In this document: in pieces, positions 1 to 7,081 of the stretch
How positions within the stretch are numbered: position 1 is the first letter of the stretch
How the letters are laid out: the number at the start of each line of letters is the position of its first letter
NCBI GenBank assembly: GCA_024277955.1
Contig: JAJRUE010000242.1
Coordinates: 1-10,521, forward strand
Length of the DNA stretch: 10,521 nucleotides
From: Alphaproteobacteria bacterium
GTDB lineage: Bacteria; Pseudomonadota; Alphaproteobacteria; Rhodobacterales; Rhodobacteraceae
Reading direction: 5' to 3'
The notes under the pieces: model-generated
Database searches by the model: none
What the model saw: the letters and a program-made list of their open reading frames with translations, nothing else
What the model was told of the DNA's origin: nothing
Translations under genes and position numbers: made by a program

Positions 1-1312
1 CTGGCGGGCATCGATTTCCGCATCGTCCTGCCGCTTGCGGTGTGGCTGATCGCCTATGCCAGCTACAATGTCTGGATCGCGCGGCGCGTTGGCATTGCCT
101 CGGAAAAGCATTCCGATGCCCGGTCGCTTGCGGTCGGGCGAATGGTGGATGCCTATGCCAATATCGAAACGGTAAAGCTGTTTTCGGCGAGCCGTGCGGA
201 AGAACGCTATGTGCTTTCCGCCCTGCGCCGGCTGCGGCTGCGGTTTCAGCGCTTCCTGCGGCTGATGACAGAACTCACCCTTGGCCTCAACGTGATCAAC
301 GGGTTTCTGTTCGTGGCGGTCAACGGAGTCGCGATTTTTCTGTGGACCGATGGCCAGGTTACCATCGGGGGCGTCGCGGCGACCACCGCGCTGACACTGC
401 GCCTTTCCGCCATGAGCGGCTGGATCATGTGGGTGACAATCCGGCTGTTCGAAAACGCCGGCATCATCCGCGAGGGGCTGCGCTCGATCGCGGTGCCCCA
501 TGACGTTGTGGACAAGGGCGATGCCGAACTGACGGTGCGCCGCGGCGAAATCGTCTTTGACGACGTGTAGCATCACTACGGCAAGGACTCGGGCGGGCTG
601 GACCACGTGTCGCTGAGGATCGCGCCGGGTGAAAAGGTGGGTCTGATCGGGCGTTCGGGGGCGGGGAAATCTTCGCTGGTGAACCTGCTGCTGAGGTTTC
701 GCGACCTGGAACAGGGCCGCATCCTGATCGACGGTCAGGACGTGGGCGCGGTCAGCCAGGCCAGCCTGCGCCAGGCCATCGGCGTGGTGACCCAGGACAA
801 TTCGCTGCTGCACCGTTCGATCCGGGCGAACATCCTTTACGGCCGCCCCGGCGCCTCTGAGGCCGAGATGACCGAAGCCGCCCGCCGGGCCGAGGCGCAC
901 GAGTTCATCTTGAACCTCGAAGACCCCAAGGGCCGCACCGGCTACAACGCGCATGTGGGCGAACGCGGGGTGAAACTGTCGGGCGGCCAGCGTCAGCGCC
1001 TCGCCATCGCCCCGGATGATCCTGAAGGACGCGCCGATCCTGGTGCTGGACGAAGCCACAAGCGCGCTGGACAGCGAGGTTGAGGCCGCGATCCAGGACA
1101 CGCTTTACGGGGTGATGGAGGGCAAGACGGTCATTGCAATCGCCCACCGCTTGTCTACGATTGCGCGCATGGACCGGATCATCGTCATGGACGCGGGCCG
1201 GATCGTCGAGCAGGGCTCGCACGCGCAATTGCTGGCGGCAGAGGGGCTCTATTCCACCTTCTGGAACCGCCAGTCGGGCGGCTTCATCGGCACCGAGGAC
1301 AACGCGGCGTGA
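1..1312 (+). pseudogene. ABC exporter (permease-ATPase fusion), 5'-truncated by window and broken by a stop and a frameshift
   Basis: The reading frame is open from base 1, so the gene starts upstream of the window. Bases 1 to about 480 encode the end of an exporter-type transmembrane domain. The ATPase domain follows, with Walker A GRSGAGKSS near 649-675, a Q-loop (VTQD), the signature LSGGQ, Walker B ILVLDE and the H-loop IAHRLST. The frame is broken twice. TAG at 568-570 sits where the downstream paralogue has Thr (FDDVTFGYG) and is one change from TCG (Ser). One extra C in the run at 1010-1013, just after LSGGQRQRLAIA, moves the frame; removing it restores A-R-M-I-L-K-D, matching the paralogue's A-R-A-I-L-K-D. 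The gene ends at TGA 1310-1312, overlapping the next start by 4 bases. The ATPase part closely resembles the next gene, including 33 identical bases (709-741 and 2539-2571), which suggests tandem duplication. All ATPase motifs are otherwise intact, so decay is recent, or both lesions are sequencing errors. Substrate unknown. Confidence 0.85.
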
Positions 1313-3138
1313 AACTGGCCGACATGATAGACCCCTACGCCCCGGCCAAGGGCCCGCCCCCGCGCAGGCTGGGGCGGTTCTTTGTCTGGGCGCTTCGCGG
1401 CAGTTTCCCGGTGGTGGCGGCGGGCGCGCTGCTCAGCGGTGTCGTCGGTTCGCTCGAAGCCTTTACCGCCAAGGCTCTGGGCCTGGTGATCGACACGGTG
1501 ACCACCGCCGACCCGGCCACATTTGCCGACCGCAACCTGTGGATGTTCGCGCTTTTGTTCGGGTTTTTCGTGGTGCTCAGGCCGCTGTTCATCGGGCTCA
1601 GCGCCTATTTCAACCAGTTCATCCTGGGTCCGAACGTGGCGGCGGCGGTGATCTCGCGAATCAGCCGCTGGACGCTGGGCCATTCGGTTGAATTCTTTGA
1701 CAACGACTTTGCCGGGCGGATCGCGCAAAAGCAGTTGCAGATCGCCAATTCGCTGGCCGAAGTCACCGTCGAAACCGTCAACACGCTGGCGTTTGCGCTG
1801 ATTTCGGTCGTGGCGTCGCTGGTGCTGGTGGCCACGATCCACCTCTATGCGGTGGCGGCGATGGTGGTCTGGCTGATGGCCTATGTGGCGCTGGTGCGCT
1901 GGTTCCTGCCGCGCGCGCGCATCCGCGCCGGGGCGCGCGCCAACGCCCGCACCAATGTCACCGGCCAGCTGGTCGACACCGTCACCAACATCAAGACGGT
2001 CAAGCTGTTTGCCCACGACGCCCACGAAGACGCCGCCGCCCATGCCGCGATCGAGGATTACCGGCAAAAGGCGCTGGGCTGGGGGGCGCTGGCGGCGGGC
2101 TTTCGCCTGGTGCTGATGGCGCTGGCGGGGATGCTGCCGACCATGCTGATCGGCGGCACCACGCTGTTGTGGGCGCACGGGGCCGCCAGCACCGGCGATA
2201 TCGTGGCCGCCGGGGCGATCTCGATCCGGCTGGCGCAGATGACCGGCTGGGTCAGCTTCACGCTGATGCAGATCTATTCGCACCTGGGCGAAGTCGAAGA
2301 CGGCATCGAAACCCTGACCCCGCCGCACGGGCTGGTGGACGATGCCGACGCGGTGCCGCTGAAGGTGCGCGACGCCGAGATTCGCTTTGACGACGTGACC
2401 TTTGGCTATGGTCGCGACATCGGCGGCATCAAGAACCTGTCCCTGACCATCCGACCCGGCGAAAAGATCGGCATCGTCGGCGCCTCGGGGGCCGGGAAAT
2501 CGACGCTGGTTGCGCTGCTGCTGCGGATGTATGATGCCGAACAGGGCCGCATCCTGATCGACGGTCAGGACATTTCGCACGTCACCCAGACCAGCCTGCG
2601 CCGCGCCATCGGCATGGTCACCCAGGAAACCGCGATGTTCAACCGCTCGGCGATGGACAACATCCGCTATGGCCGGCCCGATGCCACCGACGACGAGGTG
2701 ATGCAGGCCGCCCGGCGCGCCGAAGCGCATGACTTCATCCTCGAGCTGCAGGACCACAAGGGCCGCAAGGGCTATGGCGCCTTTCTTGGCGAACGCGGGG
2801 TAAAGCTTTCGGGCGGGCAGCGCCAGCGTATCGCGCTGGCCCGCGCCATCCTGAAAGACGCGCCGATCCTGGTGCTGGACGAAGCCACCAGCGCGCTCGA
2901 CAGCGAAGTCGAGGCGCTGATCCAGCGCGCGCTGGACTGCGTGATGCAGGGCAAGACGGTGCTGGCGATCGCCCACCGGCTGTCCACCATCGTCAGCATG
3001 GACCGGATCGTGGTGATGGACGCGGGCCGTATTGTTGAAACCGGCACCCACCAGGATCTGCTGGCCCAGGGCGGGCTTTACGCGCGGTTCTGGGACCGGC
3101 AGTCGGGCGGGTTCATCAGGGCAGAGGCGGCGGAATGA
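1309..3138 (+). CDS. ABC exporter, fused transmembrane and ATP-binding domains (MsbA/multidrug-like)
   Basis: This is a 609-residue half-transporter, the usual length for type IV (MsbA-like) ABC exporters, which work as dimers in the inner membrane and use ATP to export lipids, peptides or drugs. About six hydrophobic segments lie in residues 30-315 (clear ones near 33-55, 77-100, 155-200 and 260-315). The ATPase domain follows: Walker A GASGAGKST at 391-399, Q-loop Gln439, signature LSGGQ at 500-504, Walker B ending in Asp524 with catalytic Glu525, and switch His556. All key residues are present. GTG at 1309 is chosen because it overlaps the preceding stop (GTGA); ATG at 1324 is a possible alternative start. 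The 3' end overlaps the next gene by ATGA. The upstream paralogue may have been its heterodimer partner; since that gene looks broken, this protein may now act as a homodimer. The substrate cannot be told from sequence. Confidence 0.93.
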   Translation: MKLADMIDPYAPAKGPPPRRLGRFFVWALRGSFPVVAAGALLSGVVGSLEAFTAKALGLVIDTVTTADPATFADRNLWMFALLFGFFVVLRPLFIGLSAYFNQFILGPNVAAAVISRISRWTLGHSVEFFDNDFAGRIAQKQLQIANSLAEVTVETVNTLAFALISVVASLVLVATIHLYAVAAMVVWLMAYVALVRWFLPRARIRAGARANARTNVTGQLVDTVTNIKTVKLFAHDAHEDAAAHAAIEDYRQKALGWGALAAGFRLVLMALAGMLPTMLIGGTTLLWAHGAASTGDIVAAGAISIRLAQMTGWVSFTLMQIYSHLGEVEDGIETLTPPHGLVDDADAVPLKVRDAEIRFDDVTFGYGRDIGGIKNLSLTIRPGEKIGIVGASGAGKSTLVALLLRMYDAEQGRILIDGQDISHVTQTSLRRAIGMVTQETAMFNRSAMDNIRYGRPDATDDEVMQAARRAEAHDFILELQDHKGRKGYGAFLGERGVKLSGGQRQRIALARAILKDAPILVLDEATSALDSEVEALIQRALDCVMQGKTVLAIAHRLSTIVSMDRIVVMDAGRIVETGTHQDLLAQGGLYARFWDRQSGGFIRAEAAE

Positions 3139-3662
3139 AACGGGTGATGGTGCTGGGTCAGGCCGGGGCGGGCAAATCCACCTTTGCGCGGCGGCTGGGG
3201 GAAATCACCGGCCTGCCGGTCTACCACATGGACCGGGTGCACTGGCAGCCCGGCTGGGTCGAACGCGACGCGAAGGAAAAGCGCTGCATGGTGGAACGGA
3301 TCCACGCGCTTGACGAATGGATCCTCGAAGGCGGCTTTTCGGCAACCTACCGCACCCGCGCCGCGCGCGCCGATACCGCGATCTGGCTGGACCTGCCGCT
3401 GGGGCTGCGCAGCCGGCGGATCGTCAAACGCCGGCTGCAATACCGGCGCGGCGCGACCCGCCCCGACCTGTCGGCGGACTACCCCGAACGGCTGGACCCG
3501 GCGTTCTTGCGCTTCATCTGGCGCACCCGCCAGTCGGCCCGCGAAAAGATCGCCGCCGCGCTGGCCGAAGCCCCCCACCTGACGGTGCACCGGATACGCA
3601 CCGCGCAGGGCGCCGACACCCTGCTGGACTGGATTCGCGATGACCTTCACCACCACCGTTGA
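3135..3662 (+). CDS. P-loop NTPase, adenylate kinase-like / FlaR-like
   Basis: This small cytoplasmic protein of 175 residues has an N-terminal Walker A loop, GQAGAGKST, at residues 8-16. It then has the pattern typical of the FlaR/'DNA topology modulation' P-loop family: an Asp in YHMDRVHWQPGW (about 30-41), then WILEGGF and IWLDLP. These proteins resemble adenylate and shikimate kinases and probably phosphorylate or hydrolyse a nucleotide or small molecule. Their real substrate is not established, and the link to DNA topology is historical. The ATG start overlaps the ABC gene stop (ATGA), and the 3' end overlaps the next gene by 23 bases, so it is very probably translated from the same message. 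Family assignment is firm; function is not. Confidence 0.85.
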   Translation: MKRVMVLGQAGAGKSTFARRLGEITGLPVYHMDRVHWQPGWVERDAKEKRCMVERIHALDEWILEGGFSATYRTRAARADTAIWLDLPLGLRSRRIVKRRLQYRRGATRPDLSADYPERLDPAFLRFIWRTRQSAREKIAAALAEAPHLTVHRIRTAQGADTLLDWIRDDLHHHR

Positions 3663-4866
3663 GCACCTCGGCCATCTGGGCGACGGCATTGCGCCGGGGC
3701 CTGATGGTACGCTTTTCGTGCCCGGCGCGCTGCCGGGGGAAACCGTTTCGGGCATCCCCGATGGTGAGCGGCTCCGCGAGGTCAGGATCGTCACCCCGTC
3801 GCCTGACCGCATCCGCCCGCCGTGCCGGCATTTCAAATCCTGCGGCGGCTGCACGCTGCAACACGCGACCGACGCGCTGCTGGCCGACTGGAAAGTCGCG
3901 ATCGTGCGCCAGGCCCTTGGCGCGCAGCAGCTGGACGCGCCGGTCACCATGGCCGCGGTGTCGCCGCCGCGTTCGCGCCGCCGGGCGGTGCTGGCCGGGC
4001 GGCGCACCAAAAAGGGCGCGATCGTCGGGCTGCACGGGCGCGCCTCGGGCACGATCGTCGAGATCCCCGACTGCCAGCTTCTGCACCCCGATCTTGTGGC
4101 CGCGATCCCGGCCCTGCAGGCGCTGGTTCTGGCCGGGGCCTCGCGCAAGGGCGAACTGGCGCTGGCGCTCAGCCGGTCCGAAACCGGGGTGGACGTGGCG
4201 GTGACCGGCGGCAAGCCGCTGGACGCCGCGCTGCAGGTCGCGCTGGCCGATATCGCCCGCGCCCACGATCTGGCCCGGCTCACCTGGGACGGCGACACCG
4301 TGGTGACCCGCCGCGCCCCGGCGCAGCGCTTTGGCCCGGCGCAGGTGGTGCCGCCCGCCGGCGCTTTCCTGCAGGCCACCGAAGGCGGGCAGCGCGCGCT
4401 GGTGGCGCAGGTGTTGCGCCTGGCCGAGGGCGCGAAAAACGTGGTCGACCTGTTCGCCGGCTGCGGCACGTTTTCCCTGCCGATGGCGGCGACCGCCCGG
4501 GTCCATGCCGTCGAAGGCGACGCGACGATGCTGGCCGCGCTGGACCGGGGCTGGCGCCACGCGAGCGGGCTGAAACCGCTCACCACCGAAACCCGGGATC
4601 TGTTCCGCCGACCGCTGCTTGGCGGCGAACTGGACGCCTTCGACCTGGCGGTGATCGACCCGCCGCGCGCCGGCGCGTCCGCCCAGGTGGCCGAACTCGC
4701 CAGTTCGGCCATCAGCCGGATCATGCATGTTTCGTGCAACCCGGCGACATTTGCGCGCGACGCCCGCAGCCTTGCCGACGCCGGTTTTACGCTGGGTCCG
4801 GTGGCGGTGGTGGACCAGTTCCGCTGGTCGCCGCACGTGGAGCTGGTGGCCGAACTGCGGCGCTGA
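3640..4866 (+). CDS. Class I SAM-dependent RNA 5-methyluridine methyltransferase (TrmA/RlmC/RlmD family)
   Basis: The 408-residue protein has the layout of RlmD-type enzymes, which methylate C5 of a specific uridine in 23S rRNA or tRNA. A short TRAM-like RNA-binding segment (about 1-55) precedes the 4Fe-4S cysteines Cys62, Cys68, Cys71 and Cys145. The FLQ element is near 243-245 and the SAM loop VVDLFAGCGTFSLP at 268-281. DPPRAG lies at 340-345, the catalytic nucleophile is Cys366 in HVSCNPATFARD, and the C-terminal HVE (Glu402) supplies the probable base. All catalytic and cluster residues are present, so it should be active. ATG 3640 lies inside the preceding gene and is preferred because the TRAM region starts directly after it. 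The target base (the U1939 or U747 equivalent of 23S rRNA, or tRNA U54) cannot be chosen from sequence, so no gene symbol is given. It is the last gene of the overlapping chain. Confidence 0.92.
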   Translation: MTFTTTVEHLGHLGDGIAPGPDGTLFVPGALPGETVSGIPDGERLREVRIVTPSPDRIRPPCRHFKSCGGCTLQHATDALLADWKVAIVRQALGAQQLDAPVTMAAVSPPRSRRRAVLAGRRTKKGAIVGLHGRASGTIVEIPDCQLLHPDLVAAIPALQALVLAGASRKGELALALSRSETGVDVAVTGGKPLDAALQVALADIARAHDLARLTWDGDTVVTRRAPAQRFGPAQVVPPAGAFLQATEGGQRALVAQVLRLAEGAKNVVDLFAGCGTFSLPMAATARVHAVEGDATMLAALDRGWRHASGLKPLTTETRDLFRRPLLGGELDAFDLAVIDPPRAGASAQVAELASSAISRIMHVSCNPATFARDARSLADAGFTLGPVAVVDQFRWSPHVELVAELRR

Positions 4867-4921
4867 AACGCGCAATCCGCGCGCCCGGCGCAATTCGGGC
4901 TGCACGAATGCGCCGCCGCTC

Positions 4922-4930
4922 TGCTATACT
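4922..4930 (+). promoter_or_regulatory. Candidate extended -10 promoter element for the L,D-transpeptidase gene
   Basis: The 109-base gap between the RNA methyltransferase and the lipoprotein gene contains TGCTATACT. This is an extended -10 (TGn) with TATACT, one mismatch from TATAAT. No good -35 is visible at 16-18 bases upstream. Transcription would start near 4937, giving a leader of about 40 bases to ATG 4976. This is inference from motif match and position only. Confidence 0.4.
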
Positions 4931-4975
4931 GGCCGCCAGAACCCCGGAACCGCCCGCAACCAGAGGCCCGCCCCG

Positions 4976-5494
4976 ATGCAAACCCGCCGCCGCTTCGTGA
5001 CCCGGACCCTTGCCGCCACCCTTGCCGGCGCGGGCGTGCTGGCGCTGGGCGGCTGCGCGTCGAAGTTCCGCCGTTACGATGGGCCCGAGGTCACCCGCGT
5101 CGTGGTGGTCAAGGGCGACCGGCGGCTTTATCTGCTGAACGGCGACACCGTGCTCAAGGCCTATGCCATCGACCTGGGTTTTCAGCCGCGCGGCGGCAAG
5201 CGGGTCGAAGGCGACGGCAAGACCCCCGAAGGCAGCTACATCATCGATCGGCGCAATCCCGAAAGCCAGTATCACCTGTCGCTGGGCATTTCCTATCCGA
5301 ACGCCGCCGACATCGCCCGCGCCCGCGCGCTTGGCGAACCGCCCGGCGGCGACATCTTTATCCATGGGTCAAGCGGTCGGCTCGGGCCGCGCGGCACCGA
5401 CTGGACCTATGGCTGCATCGCCGTCACCGACCGCGAGATAGAGGAAATCTATGCCATGGTGCGCGACGGCACCCAGATCGACATCCACCCCTGA
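4976..5494 (+). CDS. Tat-type lipoprotein with YkuD L,D-transpeptidase domain (YafK/DpaA-like)
   Basis: The protein is 172 residues. The N-terminus has a twin-arginine motif (TRRRFVT, residues 3-9), a short hydrophobic stretch and a lipobox LGGC with Cys27, so it is predicted to be exported folded and lipid-anchored in the envelope. The rest is a compact YkuD domain with His130 (in FIHGSSG) and catalytic Cys147 in DWTYGCIAVTDREIEEIY. YkuD enzymes use this Cys to form or break L,D-linkages in peptidoglycan. The DWT-x-GCIAV-x(3)-EI-x-EIY form resembles the YafK group, whose E. coli member (DpaA/LdtF) removes Braun lipoprotein from peptidoglycan, so cleavage is as likely as cross-linking. Although the frame is open further upstream, ATG 4976 is chosen because the signal peptide begins there. 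The gene ends 5 bases from the convergent CAP-domain gene. Domain call strong, precise reaction uncertain. Confidence 0.88.
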   Translation: MQTRRRFVTRTLAATLAGAGVLALGGCASKFRRYDGPEVTRVVVVKGDRRLYLLNGDTVLKAYAIDLGFQPRGGKRVEGDGKTPEGSYIIDRRNPESQYHLSLGISYPNAADIARARALGEPPGGDIFIHGSSGRLGPRGTDWTYGCIAVTDREIEEIYAMVRDGTQIDIHP

Positions 5495-5499
5495 AGCGC

Positions 5500-6036
5500 T
5501 CAGCCCTGCGGCGCGGCGCTTGCGGCGCCCCTGGCGGTCACCAGCGTCCACCAGATCTTGCCGTTGGGTTCCTGGAACCAGGAAAACCCGATCTCGGTCG
5601 CCGCTGGGTCAAGGATCACGCTGCGGGTGCCCGCGTCCTTCATCCAGGCGGCGAGGGTCTCGAGTTCGGTCTCGTAGGTTTCGGAAATGTTTTCGCCCAG
5701 GGTCTTGCCGCTGTAGCCGGTGCGTTCGACCCGATCCACCGGCGAAGACCCGTCCGACCCGAAATGCCAGGGCCGGTTCTGGATCGACATGTCGCGCGAA
5801 TGGGTGGCGGCGGCGGCGTTCAGCAGCGCGTTCAGCGCCACCGGCGGCGCGCCCGCGGCCTTGCGCAGCGCGTTCATCGAATCCAGGAAGCGATACTGGA
5901 TGGTGGCCACGTCGCGCGGCGCGATCCGGTAGATTTTCGGCAACGGCTTGCCGTCGGGGCCAAAGGTCGTCACCGGCGTTTCGCAGGCGGCAAGCGTAAA
6001 CAGGCCGATCAGAAGAATTAACGAGGCACGAAGCAT
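5500..6036 (-). CDS. CAP/SCP-domain lipoprotein
   Basis: The protein has 178 residues. A lipoprotein signal peptide (MLRASLILLIGLFTLAAC) places the lipidated Cys at residue 18. A CAP (SCP/PR-1/Ag5) domain follows over about residues 45-168, with the conserved elements ALLNAAAATHSRDM (His79), PWHFG (His91), LGENI (Glu116), an AAWMKDAGTRSVILDP stretch and a final hydrophobic strand WWTLVTA. Bacterial CAP proteins are secreted or envelope proteins; their biochemical role is mostly unknown, with proposals including lipid or cell-wall binding. The frame is open 18 codons further upstream, but the start at 6036 is preferred because the signal peptide begins there and a GGGTGG-like ribosome binding site precedes it. 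The gene faces the L,D-transpeptidase gene tail to tail, 5 bases apart. Its product shares the same envelope compartment, though a joint role is only a guess. Confidence 0.87.
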   Translation of the reverse strand: MLRASLILLIGLFTLAACETPVTTFGPDGKPLPKIYRIAPRDVATIQYRFLDSMNALRKAAGAPPVALNALLNAAAATHSRDMSIQNRPWHFGSDGSSPVDRVERTGYSGKTLGENISETYETELETLAAWMKDAGTRSVILDPAATEIGFSWFQEPNGKIWWTLVTARGAASAAPQG

Positions 6037-6362
6037 GAAAACACCACCCGAAGATTTGATTTGGCCTAGCACTACCCGGAAGGGCGGCAAGGTTCAAACC
6101 AAAGACTTCGTGACCACCCCCCCGGCGACCGCGACCGGCAAGGCTGCCCGTGGGCGCAGCAACGCGCGCGGTGACGGTTTCGGCGACAGATGCGCGAGGA
6201 TTCGCTCAGGTGTTGCCAAATTGACGACAATTGGCGGCAACTCTGGCCCGAAACCCAATATTTTGCTGGATTCCGGTAACCTTAACTGCCTATAGGGGCT
6301 TTACACGCACCTTATTTGCCGTTGCAGTGTTGTTGCTGCTATCGGAATACCTGGAGGATAAT
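6037..6362. other. Non-coding region of about 326 bases between divergent genes
   Basis: I see no convincing gene here. Divergent promoters for the CAP lipoprotein (-) and the first small peptide gene (+) should lie in it. On the + strand the stretch CTTAACTGCCTATAGG (about 6281-6296) resembles CTTAAACTGCCGATATA upstream of the second peptide gene, so TATAGG at 6291-6296 may be the -10, but no -35 with correct spacing is clear. On the - strand the best pair for the CAP gene is TTGAAC (6092-6097), 17 bases from a very poor -10 (6069-6074). The region is more AT-rich near 6200-6350 than its surroundings. Confidence 0.5.
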
Positions 6363-6548
6363 ATGAAGAAAATCGCACTCGCCGTCGCGCTGACTGCTCT
6401 CACCGTCACCGCCGCCTATGCCGGTGGCATGGCCGCTCCGGTCATGGAAGCTCCGGTCATCGTTGAACAAACCGCTGGCTCGTCCGCCGGTGGTCTGCTG
6501 GTTCCGCTGATCCTGCTTCTGCTGGTCGCCGCCGCCGCTTTCGGCTGA
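6363..6548 (+). CDS. Small secreted/membrane-anchored peptide, copy 1 (unknown function)
   Basis: The 61-residue product has a Sec signal peptide (MKKIALAVALTALTVTAAYA, predicted cut after residue 20). A short linker with a repeated APVMEAPVIVE pattern (25-35) and a small polar Gly/Ser patch (38-44) follow. A C-terminal hydrophobic helix, LLVPLILLLLVAAAAFG (45-61), ends the protein, so the mature 41-residue peptide probably sits in the inner membrane with its N-terminus in the periplasm. A strong ribosome site GGAGG at 6353-6357, 5 bases before ATG, fixes the start; the frame is open upstream but without support. The gene has its own terminator, so it is likely a single-gene transcript. The protein is identical to that encoded at 6876-7061, while 18 codons differ synonymously and copy 1 has more T-ending codons. 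I recall similar short peptides in Rhodobacteraceae near hemH, without a known function. Confidence 0.85.
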   Translation: MKKIALAVALTALTVTAAYAGGMAAPVMEAPVIVEQTAGSSAGGLLVPLILLLLVAAAAFG

Positions 6549-6568
6549 TCGGTTCAGACAAAGTTTCG

Positions 6569-6597
6569 AAAGGGCGGCAGGCTTCTGCCGCCCTTTT
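6569..6597 (+). terminator. Rho-independent terminator of peptide gene copy 1
   Basis: A 12-bp perfect stem, AAAGGGCGGCAG / CTGCCGCCCTTT, with a 4-base loop (GCTT), ends in TTTT. It lies 20 bases after the TGA stop. Confidence 0.9.
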
Positions 6598-6802
6598 CAT
6601 ATGCGCGGGCGCCAGAACATGCAGCGCCTTGCCGGATTTGCCTGTCACGGCCTGCCACCCGAGGGCATTCGCCCGGCCGGGTGGGCGCAGATGCGCCCGC
6701 CATGGGGCGGACGGGCGCATGCCCGGGCGGCTGGGCGTCCCGGGTAGGGTAGACACGACAGATCGCGCTACACCCTAAAACGCCCGGGGCATCTAGACGG
6801 GT
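6598..6802. other. GC-rich, palindrome-dense spacer between the duplicated genes
   Basis: No gene is supported in this spacer. It contains several perfect inverted repeats. CCACCCG (6655-6661) pairs with CGGGTGG (6678-6684), enclosing GGGC (6663-6666) and GCCC (6671-6674). GGGCGCA (6683-6689) pairs with TGCGCCC (6692-6698) around two bases. GGGC (6713-6716) pairs with GCCC (6721-6724). CCCGGG occurs at 6722-6727 and 6739-6744. The first two overlap and could be alternative folds. This may be an RNA structure, a protein-binding site or REP-like DNA; no U-tract follows, so these are not ordinary terminators. Confidence 0.5.
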
Positions 6803-6831
6803 TTGATTTTGCGCCTTAAACTGCCGATATA
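6803..6831 (+). promoter_or_regulatory. Candidate sigma70-type promoter of peptide gene copy 2
   Basis: TTGATT (6803-6808) is separated by exactly 17 bases from GATATA (6826-6831), giving a start near 6838 and a leader of about 38 bases. The leader holds a hairpin (GCCG + CCGG at 6835-6843, CCGG + CGGC at 6852-6859) just before the ribosome site. The sequence around the -10 partly matches that upstream of copy 1. Confidence 0.55.
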
Positions 6832-6875
6832 CCCGCCGTCCGGTGCCTTTGCCGGCGGCCCATTAGGAGGATAAT

Positions 6876-7061
6876 ATGAAGAAGATTGCACTCGCCGTCG
6901 CCCTGACCGCCCTGACCGTGACCGCCGCTTACGCCGGTGGCATGGCCGCCCCCGTGATGGAAGCTCCGGTCATCGTCGAACAAACCGCCGGCTCGTCGGC
7001 TGGTGGCCTGCTGGTGCCGCTGATCCTGCTTCTGCTGGTCGCCGCCGCCGCTTTCGGCTGA
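6876..7061 (+). CDS. Small secreted/membrane-anchored peptide, copy 2 (unknown function)
   Basis: It encodes exactly the same 61 residues as the gene at 6363-6548: signal peptide 1-20, short acidic/Pro-Val linker, and hydrophobic helix at 45-60. The ribosome site AGGAGG (6865-6870) is 5 bases before ATG and identical in core and spacing to copy 1. A good promoter candidate lies 45 bases upstream of the ATG and a perfect terminator follows, so it should be transcribed alone and probably strongly. Codon choice is more G/C-ending than in copy 1 (for example GCC for GCT, GTG for GTT). Zero amino-acid changes against 18 silent ones shows strong protein-level selection in both copies. No enzyme or toxin motif is visible; a small membrane-protein partner, stress peptide or envelope component are all possible. 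The gene converges on hemH. Confidence 0.86.
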   Translation: MKKIALAVALTALTVTAAYAGGMAAPVMEAPVIVEQTAGSSAGGLLVPLILLLLVAAAAFG

Positions 7062-7081
7062 TCGGTTCAGACAAGATTTCG

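Larger units (their letters stand above)
6353..6597 (+). repeat. Tandem duplicate unit, copy 1 (ribosome site, peptide gene, terminator)
   Basis: This 245-base unit aligns without gaps to 6866-7110. My hand comparison gives 23 mismatches (about 91% identity): 18 synonymous codon differences, 2 in the 3' untranslated stretch and 3 in the terminator loop. The ribosome site GGAGGATAAT and the terminator stem are identical. The starts of the two units are 513 bases apart. Confidence 0.93.

Noticed and set aside
1249..3051. A 600-codon open frame on the minus strand opposite the ABC exporter
   Set aside because: It mirrors the coding frame of a clear ABC exporter, is His/Arg/Gln-rich low-complexity sequence and has no recognisable domain; such shadows are common in GC-rich genes.
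3078..4905. Long minus-strand open frames opposite the NTPase and RNA methyltransferase genes
   Set aside because: Their composition is Arg/Ala/Gly/Ser-rich without motifs, while the plus-strand genes carry complete catalytic motifs.
5495..5530. Terminator between the convergent L,D-transpeptidase and CAP genes
   Set aside because: Only 5 bases separate the stops, and the nearby GC-rich 5-bp inverted repeat has no U-tract.
6069..6097. Promoter for the CAP lipoprotein gene on the minus strand (TTGAAC, 17 bases, TAGTGC)
   Set aside because: The -10 matches only 3 of 6 or fewer important bases; not enough to call.
6231..6362. N-terminal extension of the first peptide gene (upstream in-frame ATG at 6231)
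   Set aside because: The extension would bury the signal peptide, lacks a ribosome site and is absent from the second copy; ATG 6363 has a perfect GGAGG.
6549..6875. CRISPR-like or mobile-element explanation for the tandem repeat
   Set aside because: There are only two units, each a complete gene with terminator, no terminal inverted repeats or target duplications are seen, and no transposase is nearby.
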